A DNA stretch of 64,000 nt from NCBI RefSeq assembly GCF_951230155.1, contig NZ_CATNVD010000019.1:39039-103038 (forward strand). The letters run 5' to 3'. Source of the DNA: Parablautia sp. Marseille-Q6255 (GTDB taxonomy: Bacteria > Bacillota > Clostridia > Lachnospirales > Lachnospiraceae). This document shows, piece after piece, positions 34,414 through 43,362 of the stretch. The stretch's first letter is position 1. The number at the start of each line of letters is the position of its first letter. Position numbers and translations under genes: made by a program. The notes beneath the pieces were generated by a model. The model did not search any database. It was given only the letters and a program-made list of their open reading frames with translations, and had not been told where the DNA came from.

Positions 34414-35439
34414 ATGAATAAATCCTTTTCCGATAAGATGAAACACTTTTTGAAAAGCTGGGAAATGGTGCTGATCTGCATCATGGCGGCAGAGTTCATT
34501 ATTTTCGGAGCTGCGAATGCAAAGTTTTTAAGACCGGCTCTGCTGCTCAACAGTATGAATGACTTTATGTCTATCTGTATCATTTCCTTATTTGTGACCT
34601 TCGTTATGATCACGGGAGGTATCGACATCCAGGCCGGTGCCATTGTCGGACTGACCTCAATCATCATTGGCGTGTCATGGCAGGATTTCGGCTGCAATAT
34701 CTGGGTGGCTGTTCTGATCGCGATCGTAGTAGCGGCGATCTGCGGCGCTCTTTCGGGATTCTTTATCGCTTACTGCGGTGTGCAGGCCATGGTGGTGACG
34801 CTGGGCGGCAGCTTCCTCTATGCAGGTATCGCGCTGCTGATCTCCAATCTGGCTTCTACAGCCAGCTATCAGGGTATCAGCGGATTTCCGGATTCCTTCC
34901 GTATACTTGCAAAGTATAAGTTTTTTGGAATCGTGCCAAGTCAGCTCGTGATCTTTCTGATCCTGGCTGTGCTCGCATACATCCTGCTGCACAGAACGAA
35001 GTACGGAAGAAGAGTCTTTCTGGTAGGTGTGAATCCGCAGGCAGCTTCCTACTCAGGAATCAATACGAAGCGTGTGATCATGAGCACTTATGTGCTTTCG
35101 GCAGTCAGCGCAGCGATCGCAGGTATCGTGCTGACCTCTTATCTTGGCAGTGCGAAGAGCGATCTGGGTTCAAACTTTACATTGAATATTATCACAGCTG
35201 TCGTGCTCGGCGGAACACTGAGTACGGGCGGTAAGGGAAGCGTAGTCGGTACAGCCCTGGCATCTATGATCATTGGCATGCTGCGTTTTGGATTGCCGCT
35301 GTGCTTTAAGGTGGGTACACAGTATCTCGATATTCCGGTTGGAATCCTTCTGCTGGTCGTTGTACTGGGACGCTCTATAGCAGGAAATTCTTCTGTGATC
35401 AGGCTGATGGCAAAATTTAAAAAGTCAAAGGCTGCTTAA
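34414..35439 (+). CDS. lsrD: AI-2 ABC importer permease LsrD-like
   Basis: 341 aa, RbsC family. It shows FVMITGGIDIQAGAIVGLTS and ITAVVLGGTLSTGGKGSVVGT. It starts 2 bp after the lsrC stop with GGAAGGAGG upstream. It should form the heteromeric channel with LsrC. A small hairpin (around 35452-35473) lies in the 77-bp gap before lsrB and may favour separate binding-protein expression. Confidence 0.85.
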   Translation: MNKSFSDKMKHFLKSWEMVLICIMAAEFIIFGAANAKFLRPALLLNSMNDFMSICIISLFVTFVMITGGIDIQAGAIVGLTSIIIGVSWQDFGCNIWVAVLIAIVVAAICGALSGFFIAYCGVQAMVVTLGGSFLYAGIALLISNLASTASYQGISGFPDSFRILAKYKFFGIVPSQLVIFLILAVLAYILLHRTKYGRRVFLVGVNPQAASYSGINTKRVIMSTYVLSAVSAAIAGIVLTSYLGSAKSDLGSNFTLNIITAVVLGGTLSTGGKGSVVGTALASMIIGMLRFGLPLCFKVGTQYLDIPVGILLLVVVLGRSIAGNSSVIRLMAKFKKSKAA

Positions 35440-35516
35440 AGATGATGTTTGGAGGACGTGCGGACGTACCTCTGGCATAATAAAACTATATAATTATTAA
35501 AGGAGGAAAAGAAACT

Positions 35517-36593
35517 ATGATGAAAAAAGCTTTAGCTACAACTCTGGCAGCAACTATGCTGTTGGGAACGGCCGGTATGGTAGCAGGTGCAGAGGAGAAA
35601 AGTGTAGAGGGAATGACCGTTGCGTTTATTCCGAAGGTAACAGGAAATGCATTCTTTGAGTCTGCAAACGATGGCGCTCAGGAATTTGCTGAAAAATGGG
35701 GCATCACAGTTGAGTACATGGGAAGCTCTGTAGCAGGTGCTGCTGAGCAGGTTGAGGTCATCCACCAGGCGATCAACACAGGTGTAGATGCGATCTGTAT
35801 TTCTACAGTAGATGCAGCAGGTGTATCTGATGCACTGAAGGAAGCAGCAGATATGGGTATCACAGTTTGTACATGGGACTCTGACGCAAATGTAGAAGAC
35901 CGTGCGCTGATGGTATCTCAGGGTACACCGGAAGTTCTTGGAAAGATGCTGGTTGACATGGGTGTTGACGGACTGACAAAGCGCGGCAAAGACCCGGCAG
36001 CAGATCCGATCAAATACTGCTGGCATTATTCACAGGCAACTGTTACAGACCAGAACTCCTGGCAGGTAGCAGGCGAGGCTTATATCAAAGAGAATTACCC
36101 GAACTGGGAAAACGTTGCTCCGGACAACTACTACAGTGAGCAGGATTCTGAGAAGGCTGTAAACGTAGGCGCAGCTGTTCTGGATAATCATTCTGACATT
36201 GACCTGATCCTCTGCAACGACTCCACAGCTCTTCCGGGACAGCTCCAGGCTGCTCAGAACGCAGGGCTGACAAAAGATGACATTACAATCACAGGATTTG
36301 CATCTCCGAACTCTATCAAAGAATTCTGCAAAGCAGGCGTTCTTTATGAGTGGGGACTGTGGGACTGCAAGATCCAGGGTGCTATGGGCTGCTACGTAGC
36401 TGCATACCTGGCTGCAGGCAACGAAGTTAAGGTTGGCGATACCATCTCTATCCCGGAGATCGGTGATGTAACAGTAGAGCCGAACGAAAGTATCGCAGAA
36501 GGCGCAGCTACAGGCGATGTAAACAACGGTGTTGTTCTGCTTCCGGAGCGCGCAGTATTTGACGAGACAAATATGGATGACTACAACTTCTAA
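35517..36593 (+). CDS. lsrB: AI-2 binding protein LsrB-like
   Basis: 358 aa with a signal peptide (to about residue 25). It aligns with E. coli/Salmonella LsrB: AFIPKVTGNAFFES, ICISTVDAAG, TVCTWDSDANVE, QGTPEVLGKMLVDM, ATVTDQNSW, and GVVLLPERAVF near the end. The AI-2 ligands Lys (FIPK), Asp (WDSD), and Asp-Gln (TDQN) are kept. The enterobacterial Pro and Ala of PDANALP are Asn and Ser here (NDSTALP), so the pocket is a variant. GGAGG precedes the ATG. It sits in the expected order before lsrF. Confidence 0.87.
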   Translation: MMKKALATTLAATMLLGTAGMVAGAEEKSVEGMTVAFIPKVTGNAFFESANDGAQEFAEKWGITVEYMGSSVAGAAEQVEVIHQAINTGVDAICISTVDAAGVSDALKEAADMGITVCTWDSDANVEDRALMVSQGTPEVLGKMLVDMGVDGLTKRGKDPAADPIKYCWHYSQATVTDQNSWQVAGEAYIKENYPNWENVAPDNYYSEQDSEKAVNVGAAVLDNHSDIDLILCNDSTALPGQLQAAQNAGLTKDDITITGFASPNSIKEFCKAGVLYEWGLWDCKIQGAMGCYVAAYLAAGNEVKVGDTISIPEIGDVTVEPNESIAEGAATGDVNNGVVLLPERAVFDETNMDDYNF

Positions 36594-36655
36594 AAAAGAT
36601 TCCTGTTGTATTCCCGCAGACGGAATATGATGGAAGTATTGGAGGCATAAGAGAA

Positions 36656-36690
36656 TGCCGCAATAGTTTCATTTGAATACTGTTGCGGCA
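36656..36690 (+). terminator. Stem-loop between lsrB and lsrF
   Basis: TGCCGCAA (36656-36663) pairs with TTGCGGCA (36683-36690) and the stem extends inward by AGT/ACT after a T-G pair. The following sequence is only moderately T-rich, so it may attenuate or stabilise the lsrB end rather than fully terminate. Confidence 0.55.
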
Positions 36691-36732
36691 GTTTCTTTAT
36701 GGATAATATATAAAGCAAAGAGAGGTAAAAAC

Positions 36733-37611
36733 ATGGCAGACAAAGATGGACTGAAGGTAGCAAAAGATTATCATGTAGAGGTTCCTTTTGGAAATACAGA
36801 TGGATTTTATGTAAAAGGAGCCAATAATCTGGATTGGGGTATGCAGAAGCACCTTTCCAATATTTTTAATCCAAAGAGTGGAAATTCTGTAATGTTTGCA
36901 TTTGACCACGGATACTTTATGGGATCTACAGCCGGACTGGAGAGACTTGATCTCCTGCTTCCGAAGCTGGCTCCGTATGTAGACGTATTTATGGGAACAA
37001 GAGGAGCGATCCGCACCTGTGTTCCGCCTCAGATCACGAAGGGTATCGCACTTCGCGTAAGCTCCGGCTCTTCCATGCTCAATGACGATCTGTCACATGA
37101 GGTAGTAGCTGTAGATATCGAGGATGCGATCCGTATGAATGCAGACTGCATGGCAGTACAGACCTTTATCGGAGCAGACGGACAGCTCTCCAGTATCGAT
37201 AATCTTTCCAGAACGATCAATGCAGGTATGCGTTACAGCATCCCTACGCTCGGCGTTGTCGCAGTAGGAAAGGATATGGAGCGTACAGACCGTTTCTTCA
37301 AACTGGCGACACGTATTGTTGCAGAGATGGGCGTACAGCTTGTCAAGACATACAACTGTGACAATTTTGAAGAAGTAGTGGCAGCCTGCCCGGTACCGAT
37401 CGTTGTAGCAGGCGGAAAGAAGCTGGCAGAGAAGGATGCTCTGACCCTGGCATACACAGTAATCTCCAAGGGAGCAAGAGGCGTTGATATGGGACGCAAT
37501 ATCTTCCAGAGCGAGCATCCGGTTGAGATGGCACAGGCAGTGGCAAAGGTAGTACATGAAGGCTTTACAGACGTACAGGCATATGAATTCTATCAGGATA
37601 TGATCCACTGA
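36733..37611 (+). CDS. lsrF: LsrF-type phospho-AI-2 thiolase (aldolase fold)
   Basis: 292 aa from ATG 36733 (AGAGAGG upstream). A class I aldolase-fold enzyme that follows E. coli LsrF: NLDWGMQKHLSNIFNP, GNSVMFAFDHGYFMGST, MGTRGAIRTCVPP, and the Schiff-base-type Lys in QLVKTYNC, then GGKKLAEKDAL. It should cleave the phosphorylated AI-2 product with CoA. It is the last gene of the operon, before a strong terminator. Confidence 0.9.
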   Translation: MADKDGLKVAKDYHVEVPFGNTDGFYVKGANNLDWGMQKHLSNIFNPKSGNSVMFAFDHGYFMGSTAGLERLDLLLPKLAPYVDVFMGTRGAIRTCVPPQITKGIALRVSSGSSMLNDDLSHEVVAVDIEDAIRMNADCMAVQTFIGADGQLSSIDNLSRTINAGMRYSIPTLGVVAVGKDMERTDRFFKLATRIVAEMGVQLVKTYNCDNFEEVVAACPVPIVVAGGKKLAEKDALTLAYTVISKGARGVDMGRNIFQSEHPVEMAQAVAKVVHEGFTDVQAYEFYQDMIH

Positions 37612-37625
37612 TAAGGACAGAAACG

Positions 37626-37665
37626 CGGGATGCTGCAAATGAACAATTTGCGGCATCCCGTTTTT
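37626..37665 (+). terminator. Strong terminator after the lsr operon
   Basis: A 15-bp stem (37626-37640 with 37646-37660, one G-T pair, 5-base loop) followed by five T. Confidence 0.92.
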
Positions 37666-37738
37666 CCGCTGTACAAAGAGGGAATCATCCGGCGTGATGT
37701 GCAGATTCCAAAAGAAGTGATTTTTCGGGAGGAGAGAT

Positions 37739-38665
37739 ATGGCTTTACAGGTGATAAATATGGTGCTGCCGGTGCTGGTAATGATCGCGATCGGCTGCCT
37801 GTGTAATAAAAAACAGATTTTTAATATGGAAGGGCTTCAGGGACTAAAAGCAGTGATCGGAAATGTGATGCTTCCGGTCGTGCTTTTTAACGCCTTCCTA
37901 AAAGCAGAGTATAACCTCAGGGTACTGGTTGTGTTTCTGGTCGTATTTGCAGGATTTGGGGCAGCGATCGCGGTGGGATTTGCGCTGCGCCGGTTTGTAA
38001 AGCCGTATGGAAAATTTCTTCCTTTTCTGCTGGCAAGTGCAGAGGGCGGCATGCTGGGCTATACGCTGTATGGACTGATCGCAGGCAGCCAGTCCGGCTT
38101 TGCAGCTGTAGATCTGGGACAGACGGTGTTTGCTTATACCGTGTGGCTGGGCCTGCTGACCTCTGTGGATGGAGGCAGGGTAAGTGCGCGGGGTCTTTTG
38201 AAAAATATGTTCTCCAACAAATGTTTTCTGGGCATGGCGCTTGGGATTGTACTGGGTGTGGCAGGCGTAGGAAAGCTGCTGTTTTCGTGTCCGGCAGGCA
38301 GTACAGTAAGTGCTGTGATCGAGATGCTCACTGCGCCGGTCAGCGCGATCGTGCTGCTGATCGTAGGCTACGAGCTGAATCTGAAGCTGGAGCTTTTTGT
38401 TCCGGTGGCAAAGACGATCCTGTTTCGCCTGCTCATTATGGGAGGACTGCTGGTGCTCAGTAATCTGATCATTTTCAACCTGTTTGCGTTTGACAAAGAG
38501 CTGGAGATCGCCCTGATGATCCTGTACTGTCTTCCGGCGCCTTTTATCATTCCGATCTTTTCTGATGTGGGAGAGGACGGAGAGTATGTGGCGACAGCCC
38601 TGTCTGTGCATACGCTGGTAACGGTCATACTGTTTGTAGGGATTGTGGCGTACAGCTTTATATAA
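37739..38665 (+). CDS. AEC (auxin efflux carrier) family transporter
   Basis: 308 aa, about ten membrane helices with the family pattern: a first bundle with MLPVVLFNAFLKAEYN, then the less hydrophobic crossover LLASAEGGMLGYTLYG, and a second bundle (VSAIVLLIVGYELNLKLE; LPAPFIIPIFSD). Members export or import small organic acids such as malate. The clear terminator upstream separates it from lsrF, so a link to AI-2 is unlikely though possible. TCGGGAGGAGAG precedes the ATG. Confidence 0.85.
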   Translation: MALQVINMVLPVLVMIAIGCLCNKKQIFNMEGLQGLKAVIGNVMLPVVLFNAFLKAEYNLRVLVVFLVVFAGFGAAIAVGFALRRFVKPYGKFLPFLLASAEGGMLGYTLYGLIAGSQSGFAAVDLGQTVFAYTVWLGLLTSVDGGRVSARGLLKNMFSNKCFLGMALGIVLGVAGVGKLLFSCPAGSTVSAVIEMLTAPVSAIVLLIVGYELNLKLELFVPVAKTILFRLLIMGGLLVLSNLIIFNLFAFDKELEIALMILYCLPAPFIIPIFSDVGEDGEYVATALSVHTLVTVILFVGIVAYSFI

Positions 38666-38674
38666 GAGAAAAGA

Positions 38675-38730
38675 AAAACCCGTCCGGTTTCCAGAAAAGT
38701 ATGGTATATTCTGGAAACCGGACGGGTTTT
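38675..38730. terminator. Perfect 22-bp bidirectional terminator
   Basis: A 22-bp perfect inverted repeat (38675-38696 and 38709-38730) with A4 and T4 ends, between the AEC gene and the convergent MATE gene. Confidence 0.95.
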
Positions 38731-38746
38731 GCCTGCTGCAGGTGTG

Positions 38747-40111
38747 TTACCTGGGAAGGCTGCCGGAGGCTTTGCTTTCTGGTGATCGGACACTTAGAAA
38801 GCGCATATAGAGCAGTCCCGCCGCATCGGCCAGGATCCAGCCGATCGGGATCGCCCACCAGATGCCGTACACACCGATCGCCGGAACCGGAGCAAGCAGA
38901 TAAGCCAGCAGGACACGCGTGCCCAGCGACAGGATGGTGAGCACAAGTGACATTTCCGGACGGCGGATGCCGCGGTAATAGCCGTAGAGGAGAAAGAGGA
39001 TCCCGATACCGCAGTAAAAGGCACCCTCGATCCGCAGATAGCCGGCGCCGATCGCGATGATCTCTGCCTCAGAACCGTTGACGAAGATCCTCATCAGCCA
39101 TGGGGCAGTGAGAAAAACTAGGATCGAAACACAGAGACAGAAAAGCGCGGATACGCGAAATGCACTCTTGGTACCTTCGCGGATACGATCCCTGCGGCTG
39201 CCGCCGTAGTTCTGTGAAATAAACAAAGAAAATGCGTTGCCAAATTCCTGTGCAGGCATATAGGCAAAGGAATCGATCTTGACAGCGGCGGCAAAGGCTG
39301 CCATAACGGCAGGACCGAAGCTGTTGACGAGCCCCTGGATCATCAGGATACCAAAATTCATGACAGACTGCTGGATACTTGCAGCAAGTGAGAAGTTTAC
39401 GATCTCTTTTACTGCCGGCTTTCCAAAGTCTGCTTTTTTTATGTTCGGGCGCAGCGAGATCTCTTTTCTCCAGGTATACACAGCGATCCCGATCCCCGAA
39501 AATGCCTGTGCGATGACGGTCGCTGCTGCGGCTCCTTCTACGCCCCACCGAAATACGATGACAAAAATAAGGTCAAGTACAATGTTCAGAAGTGCAGCCA
39601 GACCGAGGAACCAAAGCGGTGTGACGGAGTTGCCGATCGCGCGCAGCAAAAATGCAAAATAATTATAAAGGAACACGAAGAAGATTCCGATAAAGATGAC
39701 AAACACATAGCCGTGCATCATGTCAAACAGCTCATCCGGCGTCTGTAAAAGCTTCAGGATCAGATCGAGCCCGGCAAAGACAAGCGCGGTCATTACGAGT
39801 GCTGTGGCTCCGATCAGAAGGAAAGACAGCAAAATGCTGTTTTTCATTTTTTCCTCGTCTTTTTGCCCAAAATAATACGAAAAAACAGAACTGCTTCCCA
39901 TGCACAGTCCGATGAGGATGGAGGTCAGGAAGGTCATCAGTGTATAGGCAGAGCCAACGGCTGCGAGTGCGTTGGCGCCGATAAACTGACCGACGATCAG
40001 TGTGTCTGCGATATTGTAACACTGCTGGAGCAGGTTCCCGAGGATCATCGGGCCTGCAAACAGCAGCATGGTCCTGGTTACATTTCCCTGTGTCAGATCT
40101 TTTTTTGCCAT
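38747..40111 (-). CDS. MATE-family efflux transporter
   Basis: About 454 aa, twelve membrane helices. Motifs: FAGPMILGNLLQQCYNIADTLIVGQFIGA near the start, LYNYFAFLLRAIGNSVTPLWF, and NFGILMIQGLVNSFGPAVMAAF. It expels drugs or organic cations using Na+ or H+. The start at 40111 is chosen for GGAG at the right distance (GTTACGGAGAATATT before ATG); a longer reading frame adds 23 unlikely residues. Its leader contains a GCAGCAGC/GCTGCTGC hairpin (40133-40163). Confidence 0.9.
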   Translation of the reverse strand: MAKKDLTQGNVTRTMLLFAGPMILGNLLQQCYNIADTLIVGQFIGANALAAVGSAYTLMTFLTSILIGLCMGSSSVFSYYFGQKDEEKMKNSILLSFLLIGATALVMTALVFAGLDLILKLLQTPDELFDMMHGYVFVIFIGIFFVFLYNYFAFLLRAIGNSVTPLWFLGLAALLNIVLDLIFVIVFRWGVEGAAAATVIAQAFSGIGIAVYTWRKEISLRPNIKKADFGKPAVKEIVNFSLAASIQQSVMNFGILMIQGLVNSFGPAVMAAFAAAVKIDSFAYMPAQEFGNAFSLFISQNYGGSRRDRIREGTKSAFRVSALFCLCVSILVFLTAPWLMRIFVNGSEAEIIAIGAGYLRIEGAFYCGIGILFLLYGYYRGIRRPEMSLVLTILSLGTRVLLAYLLAPVPAIGVYGIWWAIPIGWILADAAGLLYMRFLSVRSPESKASGSLPR

Positions 40112-40258
40112 AATATTCTCCGTAACATTTAGGCAGCAGCTGATGTCAGCTGATGGCTGCTGCGAATTCAGAATAAGCATATGTATAAAAATTTACAGCT
40201 GTGTGGTGCTTATTGTACATCATATTTCCGGAGAGGACAATCCATAAAGCTTAGATTT

Positions 40259-41650
40259 TTACAGCTTCTTAGCCCTTCGCATGGCACTGGTGACCACTTT
40301 GGTGAGTGCAAAGAGTGCGAGCGCGTTCGGGATGACCATCAGGTTATTGAACATATCCGAGAGCTCCCAGACCAGATCATTGGATGCGAGCGTACCAAGA
40401 AAAATAAAGAGCAGGGCGATCACGGTGTAGACCTTTGTAGATTTTTCACCGAAGAGGTATGCCACGTTAATTTTTCCGAACAGGTTCCATCCAAGGATCG
40501 TGGAAAAGGCAAAGAAAAACAGAGTGATCGCAATAAAGATTGCGCCGGGCTGTTCTCCGAATACAGTGCCGAAGGCAGTCTGCGTGAGGTTTGTCTTATC
40601 GACAAGGGTGAGCGCATCTCCCGTATATCCGTTTGCGAGGATCCCATCGCTGGTATATAAGGTAGAAATCACAATGAGCGCATTCAATGTCAGAACGACA
40701 AAAGTATCAATAAAGACACCGATCATGGCGACACAGCCCTGCTCGTGCGGTGTTTTTACGTTGGCAAGGGCATGAGCATGAGGCGTAGAACCCATACCGG
40801 CCTCGTTGGAAAACAGGCCGCGCTTTGCTCCCTGCGTCAGTGCTGTTTTGAGTGCGGCTCCGAATGCACCGCCGATGATCGCCTGCGGCTGGAAGGCATA
40901 TCGGAAGATCATGCCGAAGGTAGCCGGTACGTACTCTATTCTCAGGATCAAAAGAGCAAGACCGCCGAGAAGGAAGAGGCTGGCCATAATGGGGACGAGC
41001 TTTTCTGTGACAGAGGCAAGCCGTCTGATTCCGCCAAGAAAAATAAAACCGCAGATTATGACAAGGATGATACCAGTCACCCAGGAAGGAATACCGAACG
41101 CCGTCTGGCACGTAGAGCCGATGGAGTTGGACTGCACCATACATCCGAAAAATCCAAGCGCCAGAGTGATCGCAACAGCAAAGAAGCCTGCGAGAAATTT
41201 TCCGAAGGTTCCCTTAAATGCCGTAGTGATGTAGTAGACAGGACCTCCTTTGATCGAACCGTCGCTTTCCACAATGCGCGTTTCCTGAGCAAGTGTTGCC
41301 TCAGCGTAGATGGTAGCCATGCCAAAGAAGGCGATAACCCACATCCAGAAGATCGCGCCTGGTCCTCCCGTGAGAATCGCACCGGAAGCACCCACGATAT
41401 TTCCGGTCCCGACCTGTGCGGCGATCGCAGTGGCAAGCGCCTGGAAGGAACTCATGCCGCTGTCATGCTTCTTCCCGCGCAAAGTAAGGTTACCAAATAC
41501 ACGGCGCATTCCCTCGCCAAAGCAGCGCACCTGGACAAAGTGCGTCTGGAAGGAATACCACAGTCCGACTGCAATGAGCAGAAAGAACAGAATGTAGTCG
41601 GATAAATAGCTGTTGATGGTTTGGACGATTGTTAAAAGTGTGTCTGACAT
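40259..41650 (-). CDS. Alanine/glycine:cation symporter (AGCS family)
   Basis: 463 aa, about eleven membrane helices: FQALATAIAAQVGTGNIVGASGAIL, GGPGAIFWMWVIAFFGMATIYAEATLAQ, and FSNEAGMGSTPHAHALA are family signatures. It moves alanine or glycine with Na+ or H+. The glycine riboswitch in its leader (41783-41890) points to glycine as the substrate. GGAGAGAGAAAC precedes the ATG. Confidence 0.93.
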   Translation of the reverse strand: MSDTLLTIVQTINSYLSDYILFFLLIAVGLWYSFQTHFVQVRCFGEGMRRVFGNLTLRGKKHDSGMSSFQALATAIAAQVGTGNIVGASGAILTGGPGAIFWMWVIAFFGMATIYAEATLAQETRIVESDGSIKGGPVYYITTAFKGTFGKFLAGFFAVAITLALGFFGCMVQSNSIGSTCQTAFGIPSWVTGIILVIICGFIFLGGIRRLASVTEKLVPIMASLFLLGGLALLILRIEYVPATFGMIFRYAFQPQAIIGGAFGAALKTALTQGAKRGLFSNEAGMGSTPHAHALANVKTPHEQGCVAMIGVFIDTFVVLTLNALIVISTLYTSDGILANGYTGDALTLVDKTNLTQTAFGTVFGEQPGAIFIAITLFFFAFSTILGWNLFGKINVAYLFGEKSTKVYTVIALLFIFLGTLASNDLVWELSDMFNNLMVIPNALALFALTKVVTSAMRRAKKL

Positions 41651-41693
41651 GTTTCTCTCTCCTTCTATGTGTGGTGATACTGGGGAATAATAA

Positions 41694-41721
41694 TAAAAAA
41701 AGCAGCCTGTATCCGGCTGCT
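41694..41721 (-). terminator. Terminator of the glycine riboswitch expression platform
   Basis: On the minus strand AGCAGCC (41721-41715) pairs with GGCTGCT (41707-41701), followed by seven T. It lies about 60 bases after the aptamer. A second hairpin (TCCTGA/TCAGGA, 41776-41761, then TTTTTC) is nearer the aptamer and may be the switching terminator instead. Confidence 0.75.
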
Positions 41722-41782
41722 CTGAAAAAACGTATGAGACGAAAAAGACGAAATGAAAAATCCTGAAATATCAGGAAGCTGT

Positions 41783-41890
41783 CTGCTCTGTCTCCTTTAC
41801 CTGAGAGATTCAGTCCGTGAGGACCTTACACCTTCGGTACTCGCCTGCGAGTTTTTCCAGAGTATTCTCCGCCTCCAGTCTCCTGCGTGG
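41783..41890 (-). ncRNA. Glycine riboswitch (single aptamer)
   Basis: Read on the minus strand, the conserved glycine aptamer elements appear in order: GGAGAATACTCTGG, ACCGAAGGTGTAAG, then AATCTCTCAGGTAAAGGAGACAG. Only one full aptamer is seen; the roughly 40 bases further upstream do not form a second. It precedes the AGCS symporter gene, fitting control of a glycine carrier. The transcription terminators downstream suggest control of elongation. Exact ends are approximate. Confidence 0.85.
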
Positions 41891-42035
41891 TACAGGATTC
41901 AAGAGGTTTCCCAGAATTATGATAAAGAATAGCACAGGGAAGGAGGATTGTCAAATAGAAAAGGAGAAGGAATATTCGAAAAGGCAGAAGAAAATGGCAG
42001 ATAAAAGAGAAGAGAGGAGCTGACGTATGAGAAAA

Positions 42036-42055
42036 TTTCCACTTTAAAGAGGAAA
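42036..42055. promoter_or_regulatory. Palindromic operator, copy A
   Basis: TTTCC-A-CTTTAAAG-A-GGAAA is a 20-bp palindrome (9 of 10 half-site positions match). It ends 8 bp before the -35 box of the ABC-transporter operon. An almost identical element (copy B, 51045-51064) sits at the same distance from the -35 box of the second operon of this locus, beside the PRD regulator gene. The place upstream of -35 suits an activator site. Confidence 0.75.
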
Positions 42056-42063
42056 AAGGATAT

Positions 42064-42092
42064 TTGCGAAAAGAAAGACAGTCATTTATGAT
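42064..42092 (+). promoter_or_regulatory. Promoter of the ABC transporter operon
   Basis: TTGCGA (42064-42069) and TATGAT (42087-42092) are 17 bp apart. Transcription would start near 42099, giving a leader of about 89 bases. Confidence 0.65.
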
Positions 42093-42187
42093 GACATTAT
42101 CAAAATACATACAGATAGATCGGATAACAAAAAGACAAATACGCGTAAATGTCTGAATGTGCTCAAAAACAAAAGGGAGGTTTTACA

Positions 42188-43351
42188 ATGAAAAAACAGG
42201 TAATGAAAGGTATGGCAGCTCTTCTTGGTGCAGCTATGATGATTCAGCCAGTCGGCGTCTGTGCAGAAGAGAGCGGAAGGCAGATCGGTATTAACAGTTG
42301 GGTAGCCGGAGTGTACGCTCTTGATATTCTGGCAAATAATGCGAAATATGTAGTAGAGATGAGCGGTGACGAAACACTGGTCTTTAATGACGAAGGAAAC
42401 GTGGAAAAATTAACATCTAATGTGGAAAATATGATCTCTGCAAATGTCGATGGAGCTTTGTGGATGGGAATGTTTGAAAACATGTTTACAGTCGGACCGT
42501 CTCTCCTTGAAAGCGCATCGATCCCGTTTGCATTGTACGATAAGGTTCCGACCGATGAAAGCGTGCGGGATATGATCCGGCAGATGAATTATTTTGCAGG
42601 AGCTGTCACGAGCGATAACCGGATGGCAGGAGAAGAGATGGCGAAGGTTGCTCTGGATAAAGGCTGCACCAAAGCGCTGATCGCAGGAGCCGAGGTTGGA
42701 GATCCGAATACGGATGCGCGTGTGGAAGGCTTTACAGAAGCATTTGAAGCAGGCGGAGGAAAAATCCTTTCTGTGACAAGAGTAGCGACCGGAGAGGCGA
42801 ACGGCGAGCAGCAGGCATGTGATAATATGCTGGCGGCTTTCCCGGAAGCAGACTGCTTTTACTGCACCGGTGAAGAATATACGCTGCAGGCGATCAATGT
42901 CGTAGCAAAAACTCCTTCAGATCATGAGATTCAGGTATTTGGAACAGACCTTAATCCAACTCTGCTTGAAAATCTGAAAGATGAATCCCTGGCCGCATGT
43001 GCCGGCGCCTCATGGGTAAATGGACTGTTTTCGGCAATACTTCTTGAAAATGCGATGGATGGGCACAAGCTGGTGGACGAAAACGGGCAGGCGCCATTTA
43101 TTGAGAATGTAAAGCTTCTGAGTGTACCGGCTGAGTATGCCGATCTGTACCAGAGATTTTTCATTGATGAAAATCCGTATGAAGAGGAGGAGATCAAGAG
43201 TCTGCTTTATAAGTATAATCCGGATGTAACGTTAAAAGATGTGACAGATATGATTGACAAATACAGTTTTGAAGACAGGATGATAGCTAAGTATCAGGCA
43301 GGTAAGGTTACAGCAGAGGAACTGGCAGAAGTGGGGATTAATGTAGAGTAA
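42188..43351 (+). CDS. Sugar-type ABC transporter substrate-binding protein (RbsB-like fold)
   Basis: 387 aa from ATG 42188, preceded by AAAGGGAGG. A signal peptide (MKKQVMKGMAALLGAAMMIQP) is followed by a periplasmic-binding fold with the usual order: INSWVAGVYALDIL, the GALWMGMFEN segment, AGAVTSDNRMAGEEMAK, ALIAGAEVGDPNTDARVEGF and VFGTDLNPTLLENL. It captures a sugar-like solute for the permeases and ATPase that follow. No lipobox is seen. The terminator-like hairpin after it (43363-43412) probably lets this gene be expressed more than the rest. Confidence 0.87.
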   Translation: MKKQVMKGMAALLGAAMMIQPVGVCAEESGRQIGINSWVAGVYALDILANNAKYVVEMSGDETLVFNDEGNVEKLTSNVENMISANVDGALWMGMFENMFTVGPSLLESASIPFALYDKVPTDESVRDMIRQMNYFAGAVTSDNRMAGEEMAKVALDKGCTKALIAGAEVGDPNTDARVEGFTEAFEAGGGKILSVTRVATGEANGEQQACDNMLAAFPEADCFYCTGEEYTLQAINVVAKTPSDHEIQVFGTDLNPTLLENLKDESLAACAGASWVNGLFSAILLENAMDGHKLVDENGQAPFIENVKLLSVPAEYADLYQRFFIDENPYEEEEIKSLLYKYNPDVTLKDVTDMIDKYSFEDRMIAKYQAGKVTAEELAEVGINVE

Positions 43352-43362
43352 TGCAGATTACG

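Larger units (their letters stand above)
41651..42187. other. 537-bp divergent region with a riboswitch and a regulator-controlled promoter
   Basis: From left to right it holds the AGCS leader terminators (41694-41721 and a second small one at 41755-41776), the glycine riboswitch (41783-41890), an A-rich stretch, the palindromic operator (42036-42055), the promoter (42064-42092) and the leader of the ABC binding protein. I see no additional gene. Confidence 0.7.

Noticed and set aside
41817..42023. Small plus-strand frame over the riboswitch
   Set aside because: It is antisense to the glycine aptamer, and the conserved RNA elements explain this sequence.
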